DNA from: DATEJJ01 sp039649115
GTDB lineage: Bacteria; Actinomycetota; Actinomycetes; Mycobacteriales; Micromonosporaceae
Direction: 5' to 3'
Length of the DNA: 37,798 nt
NCBI GenBank assembly: GCA_039649115.1
Contig: JBBWZQ010000368.1
Span: forward strand, 1-37,798
The position numbers were made by a program, and so were the translations under genes. The notes beneath the pieces are model-generated. The model was not told the DNA's origin. It saw only the letters and a program-made list of their open reading frames with translations, and ran no database searches. This document shows positions 31,385-37,798 of the stretch, in pieces. The number at the start of each line of letters is the position of its first letter. Within the stretch, counting starts at the first letter, position 1.

Positions 31385-31698
31385 CGACCCTGACTTCCGG
31401 AGCCACTCCATTGTAGACACTGCCGGCCGGCGGTGTATGGCAGGTTGAGGGCAATCGGATGGCAACCGTACGGCAGGCCGACCTCCGCTACCCGCGGACG
31501 ACAGCGTAGTGATGGACTCGCTGTCCTGTCCAAGCCAAAGTGGCGGCGTCCAGGTCAAGGTGGCGGATGATCTGGCGGCGTCCAAGTTTGGTTGGCGTGT
31601 CATGCGCGTCGTCGTCGATGGGTTGCCCGTTCATTGAGAACGTTCGACGGGACGACACTGGGGCGCGTGCGATCCGATCGACGGGTATTTTGTTGCCC
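31385..31698. other. Intergenic stretch without a supported gene
   Basis: 314 bases. TGGCGGCGTCCA occurs twice (31541-31552, 31573-31584). On the minus strand a short frame reads TKLGRRQIIRHLDLDAATLA then WTGQRVHHYAVVRG, which has the look of a decayed transposase or similar coding relic but is too short to name. I see no RNA gene or clear terminator. Confidence 0.35.
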
Positions 31699-32151
31699 AT
31701 GGCCGATCCGACAACGGACACCTTCCAGGAGGAGGCCAGGGTCCGCCGGCGGCTACCAGTCGCGGTCAACCTCGCCACCGCCATCCTGGTGATCGTCACC
31801 AGCGTTACTGTCGTCTTCGTGATACCCGCGCTGATTACTGACCTCACCAGCGACCGCACGGTCGGCATCGGCGCCGTGCTGCTTGCCGCCGTGCAGGTTG
31901 CCGTGACCCTGGCGGTGCTGGTGCTCAGCGTTCTGGTCCGCCGTGGTCGCCGCCGGGCCTGGCTGACCTTGGTCTGGCTGCTGGTGCTCGACGCGGTGAC
32001 CGGCCCGATCCGGCTGTGGGTCGGACGTGACGATGAGCTGTCGGCGGCGGACCTGCCGATCGCGCTCGCGTCGGCGGCGGTGACGTTGGTCTTCGTGGCG
32101 CTCCTGGTCGCGCCGCGCTCCTCGCGGGCGTACTTCCGCCCAGCCAGTTAA
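31699..32151 (+). CDS. Small four-helix membrane protein
   Basis: 150 residues from ATG 31699. A charged N-terminus (MADPTTDTFQEEARVRRRLP) precedes four membrane segments: VAVNLATAILVIVTSVTVVF, IGAVLLAAVQVAVTLAVLVL, AWLTLVWLLVLDAVTGPIRL and LPIALASAAVTLVFVALLVA. It ends APRSSRAYFRPAS, similar to the end of the 29372-29815 protein, and both have the order helix-helix-RRRRxWxRxxx-helix-helix. Likely a member of a lineage-specific family of small membrane proteins; no function known. Confidence 0.65.
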   Translation: MADPTTDTFQEEARVRRRLPVAVNLATAILVIVTSVTVVFVIPALITDLTSDRTVGIGAVLLAAVQVAVTLAVLVLSVLVRRGRRRAWLTLVWLLVLDAVTGPIRLWVGRDDELSAADLPIALASAAVTLVFVALLVAPRSSRAYFRPAS

Positions 32152-32655
32152 CGCCGGGCGCCGAGGCGCCACCCCGACAACTGGTCGAGAACCGCCCTCA
32201 CTGACCGCTGGGTACAGAATCCGCCAAGTGGACTTGGACGATCCACAAGCCCGACCGTCCGGGTCTACTTGGCGAGCTGCACATCAGCGCTCTCGACGTT
32301 CGTCACCTTGAGCTGGACGCGACACTCGCTGTGCGGTCATGCCAGCAAGGCTGTCCAAGGCACGTACCTGCATCCCGTCACCCTGTCGCTGTGCCTGGAA
32401 GGTGCCGGCCGCGTCACCGCACCGGTCGCCGACCCGGGCGGTAAACCCGCCTCGCGACCGTAGCGCATCCATTGTGGATGGTGGCGTGGCCCGGCGCCGG
32501 CATCAGGGCCACCGCCACCCCGCCGCATCACCCAGAATCGGATCTGTGGGTTATCGGGGCACCGCGACGGTTCTCGGCTGCGATAACCTTGCGGGCGTCA
32601 TTGATCGAGGACACCTGAGCGCCGGCATCCCCTGGCAGTCCGAGGAGGCCACCAC
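32152..32655. other. 500-base stretch without a supported gene
   Basis: Two inverted repeats are visible: CGCCAAGT (32222-32229) with ACTTGGCG (32267-32274), and GGTTATCG (32549-32556) with CGATAACC (32581-32588). A 64-codon frame at 32269-32463 has odd composition (many Cys, Ser, Thr) and I do not support it as a gene. The last 70 bases hold the ribosome site GAGGAGG of the next gene. Confidence 0.4.
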
Positions 32656-32979
32656 ATGAGCAGCGACTTCGCGTTTTGGAAGCAGGGCGCGGGAGATCCC
32701 GGGGAGATCTTCGACGATCTGGCCGAGGGGATCACCGATGCGCTGGAGCCACACTCGGACGTCTCGGGGTTTCGCGGTGAGCTGCTCTCGCGGTGGCCCG
32801 ACCTGGCGGACGTCCTGGAACCGGGTGAACAGGAGCTGGCCGAGGCGCCCGAGGACGGCGCGAAGTACGTCCTGCTCACTTTGCCCGTGAGCATGCTCGA
32901 CCACCTCGACGCGATCTACGGGCTGGCCCGGGACTACAAGTTGCGCGGCTACAGCGGCGTAGCCGACGAACCATTCTGA
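32656..32979 (+). CDS. Small acidic protein, function unknown
   Basis: 107 residues, strongly acidic, no membrane helix: MSSDFAFWKQGAGDPGEIFD, SRWPDLADVLEPGEQELAEA, KYVLLTLPVSMLDHLDAIYG and LARDYKLRGYSGVADEPF. The last part looks like a compact alpha/beta unit found in many short actinomycete proteins annotated only as hypothetical. ATG 32656 follows GAGGAGG by 7 bases, a strong site, which supports real translation. No link to neighbours is evident. Confidence 0.7.
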   Translation: MSSDFAFWKQGAGDPGEIFDDLAEGITDALEPHSDVSGFRGELLSRWPDLADVLEPGEQELAEAPEDGAKYVLLTLPVSMLDHLDAIYGLARDYKLRGYSGVADEPF

Positions 32980-33124
32980 TCGAACCGGCCGATCGCGGTC
33001 CGCGCGCACCTGCACGTTGGTCATCGGCACGCGTGGCTTGCCGCCGACCGTCCGTTCCACCTGGGACGCAGTCCCATCCGGGTCGTAGTACCGGGTGATC
33101 CTGTGTACCGTGGGGCAGTGAGCG

Positions 33125-33778
33125 ATGGATGACAAGAGCGCGTTCCCCCTCCGGGAGCGCAAGCAGCGGCGCACCAGCGACGCGATCGTCGCGGCGGCGA
33201 TGGCGCTGTTCGCCGAGCGCGGCTTCGACAGGGTCACGGTGGCCGACATCGCGCAGCGCGCCGAGGTCGGCCGGAGCACGTTCTTCCGGTACTTCGCCGA
33301 CAAGCAGGAGGTGCTCTTCGCCGGCGACGCCGAGCTCCTTGAGCGTGTCATGATCGAATCGGAGCCGGCCGCCGCGGCGCGAGCCCCGATCGGAACGTCC
33401 CTTGCCGACGCGCTCGCGGTGTGCCACGCCGGGGTGATCGCACTCGCTGAGCGGGTCGCCGAGCAATCCGGCTGGCTGGCCCTGCGTGCCCGGCTCATGG
33501 AGTCACATCCCGAACTCGCCGCCCGCGACCTGGTCAAGCAGCGCGGTTACGCGCAGGCCGCGGTCGACGTGCTCACCCGCCACGGCGCGACACCGGAGAC
33601 GGCCGCGCTCGCCGCCGCCGTCGCGGCCTCCTGCTTCGCGGCCGGGCAGGCGCGGGCACTGCACCCGGGGCAGTCACTTCCCGCCGCTGTCGACCAGGCC
33701 TTCAGGCGGTTGGCGAACCTCGACAGCGCCAGGTTGCGCGGGCAGCTGCCGCGGCGTCGACGCCGCCGTGTCGACTAG
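33125..33778 (+). CDS. TetR-family transcriptional regulator
   Basis: 217 residues. N-terminal HTH: RKQRRTSDAIVAAAMALFAE, RGFDRVTVADIAQRAEVGRS and TFFRYFADKQEVLFAG. The C-terminal ligand domain is helical (LADALAVCHAGVIALAERVA; ETAALAAAVAASCFAAGQAR), of the variable kind, so the ligand cannot be guessed; the tail is Arg-rich (RRRRRRVD). The divergent partner that TetR genes often control is missing: both neighbours are on the same strand or convergent. Its target is therefore unknown; control of its own promoter is likely. Confidence 0.83.
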   Translation: MDDKSAFPLRERKQRRTSDAIVAAAMALFAERGFDRVTVADIAQRAEVGRSTFFRYFADKQEVLFAGDAELLERVMIESEPAAAARAPIGTSLADALAVCHAGVIALAERVAEQSGWLALRARLMESHPELAARDLVKQRGYAQAAVDVLTRHGATPETAALAAAVAASCFAAGQARALHPGQSLPAAVDQAFRRLANLDSARLRGQLPRRRRRRVD

Positions 33779-33868
33779 GCATCAGCCGCGACGACGAGGA
33801 AGTTCGGCAGGCCACGACCAGCGGTCACACCGTCGAGACCCCGATCGTCACGAACCTCGCGCCGCCGC

Positions 33869-35272
33869 TCACAGCGCCCGGCCCGGGTTGAGGATGCCCA
33901 GCGGATCGAACGTGGCCTTCACCGCGCGGTGCGCCGCGTACGTCGCCTCGTCGAACTGACCGGACAGCCAGCCGCGCTTGAGCGAGCCGATACCGTGTTC
34001 GCCGGTGAGCGTGCCATCCAGGCGCAGCGCGAGCCGGCAGATCTCGTCGGCGGCGCGCAGCGCGGCCGACGAGCCGTCCGGCCGGTCGCGCGGCAGCACG
34101 ATCGCCGGGTGCATGTTGCCGTCGCCGGCATGCCCGACGGTGGCGATGGTGGTTCCGTGGTGCCGGCCGGCGATCTCCTCGATGCCGGCGAGCAGTTCCG
34201 GCAGGCGGCTGCGCGGGACGCCCACGTCCTCGGTCAGTACCCGGCCGGCGGCCTGGGCCGCGTGGTAGTGGATGCGCCGGGCCTGCAGCAGCATGTCCGC
34301 CTCGACCGGGTCGGTCGACGCGAGTGCCATAGTCGCACCGGCCCGCTCGGCGTGGCCGGCCATGGCCAGCGCCTGCTGCTGCGCGTCCACGCTGTCCGCC
34401 TGGCCGATGAGCAGGGCGGCGGCGGAGCGGTCCAGGCCCATGGGGCGGTAGTCCTCGACCATGTTGATGCTGGGCGAGTCCATCAGTTCGAGCAGGCTGG
34501 GTGCCAGGCCCGCACGGACGATGGCGGCGACCGCGCGGCCCGCGCTGGTGACCGAACCGAAGGTCGCGACCATGGTGGCCGGCGGTCCGGGCGGCCGGGG
34601 CCGCAACCGCATCGTCGCCTCGACGATGACCCCGAGGGTGCCCTCGGAGCCGACGAACAGGCTGGTGAGGTCGTATCCCGCGACGTTCTTCACGGTACGC
34701 GAACCGGTGCGGACGACCTGGCCACCGGCGAGTACGACGCGCAGCCCGAGCACGGAGTCGCGGGTCACCCCGTACTTCAGGCAGCGGAAGCCGCCCGCGT
34801 TGGTGGCGAGGTTCCCGCCGATCGTGGATATCTCGAAGCTGGACGGGTCGGGTGGATAGAACAGGCCGTGCTCGGCGGCGGCCCGGTCGAGGTCGGCGTT
34901 GACCACCCCGGGCTCCACGACGGCGTACAGGTCGTCAGCCGCGATCTCGCGTACCGAGGCCATCCCGGCCGTGGAGAGCACGATGCAGCCGTCGAGGGCC
35001 ACGGCGCCCCCGGACAGGCCGGTACCGGCGCCCCGGGCGACCACGGGCGTGCGGTGCGCGCTGGCCCATTCGAGGGTCGTCGACACGTCCTGTACCGTCC
35101 GCGCGGTGACCACGGCGACGGGTGTCCCCGCCTCGGCGAGGTCGGCGGCGTCGCGGCGGTAGCCCTCCATCCGGTCCGGTTCGGTGATGAGCACGTCGCC
35201 GTCGAGGACGTCGGACAGCGCCGTGCCGGCCATCGTCAGGCCCTTCCGGCGGCGCGGCGGTGCAGCGCTCAC
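33869..35272 (-). CDS. FAD-linked oxidase, GlcD/D-lactate dehydrogenase-like
   Basis: 467 residues. The PCMH-type FAD domain is clear: TPVVARGAGTGLSGGAVALD, VVEPGVVNADLDRAAAEHGL, FYPPDPSSFEISTIGGNLAT and NAGGFRCLKYGVTRDSVLGL. The C-terminal substrate-domain signatures are HAGDGNMHPAIVLPRD and GTLTGEHGIGSLKRGWLSGQ followed by FDPLGILNPGRAL. Family members oxidise 2-hydroxyacids (glycolate, D-lactate, D-2-hydroxyglutarate). I place the start at GTG 35272, 6 bases after AGGAG; ATG 35233 is possible. It is divergent from a CaiB relic and a crotonase gene; a TTGTAGACAA dyad lies 48 bases upstream. Exact substrate unknown. Confidence 0.82.
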   Translation of the reverse strand: MSAAPPRRRKGLTMAGTALSDVLDGDVLITEPDRMEGYRRDAADLAEAGTPVAVVTARTVQDVSTTLEWASAHRTPVVARGAGTGLSGGAVALDGCIVLSTAGMASVREIAADDLYAVVEPGVVNADLDRAAAEHGLFYPPDPSSFEISTIGGNLATNAGGFRCLKYGVTRDSVLGLRVVLAGGQVVRTGSRTVKNVAGYDLTSLFVGSEGTLGVIVEATMRLRPRPPGPPATMVATFGSVTSAGRAVAAIVRAGLAPSLLELMDSPSINMVEDYRPMGLDRSAAALLIGQADSVDAQQQALAMAGHAERAGATMALASTDPVEADMLLQARRIHYHAAQAAGRVLTEDVGVPRSRLPELLAGIEEIAGRHHGTTIATVGHAGDGNMHPAIVLPRDRPDGSSAALRAADEICRLALRLDGTLTGEHGIGSLKRGWLSGQFDEATYAAHRAVKATFDPLGILNPGRAL

Positions 35273-35319
35273 ATGGACTCCTGACGTCTCCGGGCACCGG
35301 TCCGGGTGTCACCGGTCTG

Positions 35320-35329
35320 TTGTAGACAA
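35320..35329. promoter_or_regulatory. Possible GntR-type operator upstream of the flavin oxidase
   Basis: TTGTAGACAA is a TTGT-N2-ACAA dyad, the form bound by many FCD-group GntR regulators of hydroxyacid and acyl-CoA genes. It lies 48 bases before the oxidase start, in the gap shared with the CaiB/crotonase side. No GntR gene is in the window, so this is motif-based inference. Confidence 0.35.
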
Positions 35330-35444
35330 TAGTCCAACCCGCGCCCTGTTCTGCGCCACCGCGATCCCGGCCGCCTGTGTCCACCGTGGACGGACGGGTC
35401 GCGGACAGATCCTCGACGGGACCCCGTACGGGTACGCTCGCGGC

Positions 35445-35558
35445 ATGGTGCGACAGATCGAGCATCCGGTCGCCGGTACCGTGCTGGTCCTGGGCTCGCC
35501 GATGGAGCCGCGCGACACGGCCGAGACGCCGCTCACCGGCCGGTGGGAGCGGGGATGA
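35445..35558 (+). pseudogene. C-terminal relic of a CaiB/BaiF-type CoA-transferase gene
   Basis: From the ATG at 35445 the 37 codons read MVRQIEHPVAGTVLVLGSPM then PLTGRWERG. This is the C-terminal signature of class III CoA-transferases (…RGMV.E..HPVAG.…LGSP…PLLG..); the frame continues upstream as DGTPYGYARG, also family-like. Full proteins are about 400 residues, so the main body is gone. The TGA overlaps the ATG of the crotonase gene (ATGA), the coupling expected of the original operon. It may still serve as a leader peptide that brings ribosomes to the crotonase start. Confidence 0.55.
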
Positions 35559-36334
35559 GCGGGGGACGGGTCGCACTCGCGATCGACGGGCCGGTCGCGA
35601 CGCTGACGCTGGCCAACCCGGCACGCATGGGCGCGCTCAGCTTCGCCATGTACCACGAACTGCTCGCCGCGTGCGCCCGGCTCCGCGACGATCCCGGGGT
35701 ACGGGTGGTGACCGTCCGGGGTGACGGCGGCCGGGCGTTCGCCGCCGGTACGGACATCAACGAGTTCACCGGCTTCACCACCGCGGAGGACGGGGTGGAC
35801 TACGAGCACCGCACCACGACCGTCCTGGACGCGCTGTCCGGGCTGCCGGTGCCGGTCATCGCGGCGGTCGAAGGGCCGGCCGTCGGCGCCGGGCTGGCCC
35901 TGACGCTGTGCTGCGACCTCGTACTGGCCACCCCGGACGCGGTGTTCGGCGTGCCGGTGGCCCGAACGCTGGGCAACTGCCTGTCGCCGGGCGTCGTCGG
36001 CCGGCTCTACGCCGCCATCGGCCGGTCCCGCGCCCGGCACCTGCTGATGACCGCGACGATCCTCGACGCCCGCAGCGCGCTCGACTACGGGCTCGTCGCC
36101 GCCGTGGTGGAGCGCGAGCGGTTCGACGGGTACCTCGACCAGACGCAGCGGAAGCTGGCGGCCCTCGCGCCGCTGACCCTGCGCGCGTTCAAGGAGGTGG
36201 ACCGCCGGCTGCTGCGGCTCATCGACGACATCGACGCCGACGACCTGTACCGGACGTGTTACGGCAGTCGCGACTTCGCCGAGGGCGTCGCGGCCTTCCT
36301 CGGCAGGAGGGCGGCCCAGTGGGAGGGCCGATGA
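35555..36334 (+). CDS. Enoyl-CoA hydratase/isomerase (crotonase) family protein
   Basis: 259 residues: VALAIDGPVATLTLANPARM, GRAFAAGTDINEFTGF (CoA/oxyanion-hole segment), AAVEGPAVGAGLALTLCCDL and VLATPDAVFGVPVARTLGNC. In hydratases a catalytic Glu follows the FGxP segment; here it reads FGVPVART, so that Glu is absent and reaction type is open (isomerase, lyase or thioesterase-like chemistry). ATG 35555 overlaps the CaiB relic stop by 4 bases. With a CoA-transferase before it and a 2-hydroxyacid-type oxidase divergently beside it, the original set probably degraded an organic acid as its CoA ester. The stop is 6 bases from that of the convergent monooxygenase. Confidence 0.83.
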   Translation: MSGGRVALAIDGPVATLTLANPARMGALSFAMYHELLAACARLRDDPGVRVVTVRGDGGRAFAAGTDINEFTGFTTAEDGVDYEHRTTTVLDALSGLPVPVIAAVEGPAVGAGLALTLCCDLVLATPDAVFGVPVARTLGNCLSPGVVGRLYAAIGRSRARHLLMTATILDARSALDYGLVAAVVERERFDGYLDQTQRKLAALAPLTLRAFKEVDRRLLRLIDDIDADDLYRTCYGSRDFAEGVAAFLGRRAAQWEGR

Positions 36335-36340
36335 ACGGCA

Positions 36341-37687
36341 CTATCCGCCGAACCTGACACCGCCGGATGGCTGCGGGGCGTCAACTCGATCGCGGATCCG
36401 CTCGGCAAGCAGGGCGGCGGGCGAATCGACGAGTGACGTCACCCGGATGAAGGCGGCCGCAAGCTCGGCGTCGTGCACGGCGGCGCGCTGGAGCCGGGCC
36501 AGGTACTCGCCGGTCAGCGGCGATGGCGGCAGGGCCGGCCCGGTCACGCCGGGCAGCGCCAGGTCGGCGCCGACCGCGAGTGCCCACGGCGCGTCGAGCA
36601 CCCGCGACTGGGTGGCGAGGAACCGCAGCGGATCCGGGCCAAGGGGCTCGCGCACCTCGTCCCGCAACGCCATCGTCGTCAACGCGGCCACCGTCATGCC
36701 CTGGCCGTACACCGGATTGAAGGCGCACGCCGCGTCGCCGGTGATGAGCAGCCCGGCCGGGAAGTCGGTGAGGCGGTCATAGCGGCGACGCACATAGGTC
36801 CGGCACCGGAAGGTGACCGCGTCCCCGAGCGGCGTGCCCGCCCGCACGATCCGGTACGTGTCCGGGACGGGAAGCGTTTCGGCGTAAGCGGCAAACCCTT
36901 CCAGGTCACCGGGTGGGCGCTCGCCGAGCACTCCGGCCAGCGTGACCATGGCCCGTCCGCCCTCGAGCCGCTGCGCTATCGCGCTGCGGCGCTCACCAGG
37001 GAACCGGGCGGTGGCCACGAAGATGTTCTCGCCGAACGGCCCCGCCGGCATGGCGAACACCCGCGACGAGTAGCTCAGGTCGATGTTCACCACATCCTCG
37101 TCAGGGGCGGCATACCCCAGGTCGGCCAGCCAGCGCGGCGTCCGCGAACCCCGGCCGCTCGCATCGACGACGAGATCGGCCGGCAGCACCTGGGAACCGG
37201 CGCCGTGCAGGCCGGTGACGCGCGCGCCGGTCACGCGCTCGCGGTCTTCGCTGGCGCACAACCCGACGATGTCGTAGCCGTCGAGGACCGTGACGTTGGG
37301 CAGCGACCGTACCGCGTCGCGGATCGCTCCCTCGATCAGCGGGCGGCTGGCCGACAACCCCACCAGGCCGGTCGCGGCCTGGCGCAGCATCTGCCCGTTG
37401 AGGTACCAGCGGACGTTGCCCAGGATGTCACCGAGCAGAGCGCCCCCGGCAACCAGCCGTGCCGTGCAGCCCGGCAAGAGTTCCTCCACCAGTTGCAGCC
37501 CGCGCGGCAGGAAGCCGTGCACGTGCCGGCCGTGAGGCACTCCCTTGCGGTGCTCCATCCGCGACGGCAGCACGTCGCGTTCGACGACGATGACGCTCGC
37601 GTAGTGATCCGCGAGCGCTCTCGCGGCCAGCAGACCGGCCACGCTGCCACCAAGAACGACGGCGCGGTCCCGGGCGTTGATCGGCAT
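36341..37687 (-). CDS. FAD-dependent monooxygenase/dehydrogenase, squalene-epoxidase-like class
   Basis: 448 residues from ATG 37687, which follows GAGGAGG by about 8 bases. The N-terminal Rossmann motif is RAVVLGGSVAGLLAARALAD and a following Glu (VVERD) to bind the FAD ribose. The middle has LVVDASGRGSRTPRWLADLG and the second FAD motif is LITGDAACAFNPVYGQGMTV with the Asp of the GD motif. It resembles the FAD-dependent oxidoreductases of actinomycetes that carry a PRxxGS-like early segment (RKGVPHGRHVHGFLPRGLQL), often tied to secondary or lipid metabolism. Substrate not identifiable; it stands alone and convergent to the crotonase gene. Confidence 0.8.
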   Translation of the reverse strand: MPINARDRAVVLGGSVAGLLAARALADHYASVIVVERDVLPSRMEHRKGVPHGRHVHGFLPRGLQLVEELLPGCTARLVAGGALLGDILGNVRWYLNGQMLRQAATGLVGLSASRPLIEGAIRDAVRSLPNVTVLDGYDIVGLCASEDRERVTGARVTGLHGAGSQVLPADLVVDASGRGSRTPRWLADLGYAAPDEDVVNIDLSYSSRVFAMPAGPFGENIFVATARFPGERRSAIAQRLEGGRAMVTLAGVLGERPPGDLEGFAAYAETLPVPDTYRIVRAGTPLGDAVTFRCRTYVRRRYDRLTDFPAGLLITGDAACAFNPVYGQGMTVAALTTMALRDEVREPLGPDPLRFLATQSRVLDAPWALAVGADLALPGVTGPALPPSPLTGEYLARLQRAAVHDAELAAAFIRVTSLVDSPAALLAERIRDRVDAPQPSGGVRFGG

Positions 37688-37764
37688 GGATGCCACCTCC
37701 TCACCACCGAGCATGCACCCGTGGCGGTGCGCCACCCGCGTACAAGTGCACACATCGGGTAGCC

Positions 37765-37779
37765 GGTATCCGACATACC
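37765..37779. promoter_or_regulatory. Small dyad upstream of the FAD monooxygenase
   Basis: GGTATCCGACATACC is a 5-bp inverted repeat around a 5-base centre, 78 bases before the monooxygenase ATG. It could be a regulator site such as those of TetR proteins. The window ends here, so any divergent regulator gene is out of sight. Confidence 0.3.
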
Positions 37780-37798
37780 AGCTCTCCCGGCCGGCGGC

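Noticed and set aside
31490..31620. Insertion-sequence remnant
   Set aside because: A short minus-strand frame looks faintly transposase-like, but there are no terminal repeats, target duplication or catalytic motif to support it.
32269..32463. 64-codon frame with many Cys and Thr
   Set aside because: No ribosome site, unusual composition for this genome and no recognisable motif.

Overview
The window is high-GC DNA with many GTG starts, purine-rich ribosome sites and 4-base gene overlaps. It fits an actinomycete, probably a Micromonosporaceae-type soil organism; the family assignment is inference from gene style. I see no rRNA, tRNA, CRISPR array or intact insertion sequence.

Region 1 (1-7.6 kb) is a steroid (cholesterol side-chain) catabolic block. 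Reading leftward from about 6.0 kb come a FadE34/ChsE3-type double acyl-CoA dehydrogenase, a FadE28/ChsE1-type dehydrogenase, one 834-residue protein that joins FadE29/ChsE2, ChsH2 and ChsH1 in a single chain, and the start of the Ltp2 aldolase, which runs off the window edge. Together they would remove the last three side-chain carbons of a steroid acyl-CoA by dehydrogenation, hydration and retro-aldol cleavage. The divergent gene at 6.2 kb is a clear KstR repressor. KstR-type boxes (T-N2-AAC-N2-GTT-N2-A) lie in the kstR/fadE34 gap and as a group of three at 7.4-7.63 kb around the remnant of an F420/LLM oxidoreductase gene.

Region 2 (7.6-15.6 kb) holds an AIM24-family protein and then a six-gene surface-polysaccharide operon: GT2, two GT4 enzymes, a Wzx-like flippase, a GT-C-like polytopic protein and a small membrane protein. 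Each gene overlaps the next by exactly 4 bases, so translation is probably coupled. Region 3 (15.6-17.3 kb) is an ArsR/SRPBCC pair behind a 14-bp palindrome; the SRPBCC protein carries a low-complexity insertion. A YjbR-type gene follows.

Region 4 (17.4-22.5 kb) is the best candidate for an undescribed system. A leaderless subtilisin (S8) protease and a TPR-CHAT (caspase-like) protease are transcribed divergently from a spacer built of 19-bp tandem repeats. The CHAT gene runs tail-to-tail, 5 bases apart, into an ECF-type sigma factor plus a roughly 164-residue partner. The set suggests a protease-to-sigma signalling circuit, reminiscent in logic of the TPR-CHAT/sigma arrangement of type III-E CRISPR. 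No CRISPR component is present and function is inferred.

Region 5 (22.7-37.8 kb) is mixed: a secreted two-domain protein, a ManA-type isomerase beside a decayed LacD-like aldolase, a VOC protein, a sensor cut off after its PAS domain and abutting the tail of an ABC-F ATPase gene, two similar four-helix membrane proteins, a conserved 476-residue protein of unknown function, a TetR regulator, a GlcD-like flavin oxidase divergent from a CaiB remnant plus a crotonase, and an FAD monooxygenase. Four or five gene remnants show that this is a region of repeated small deletions.
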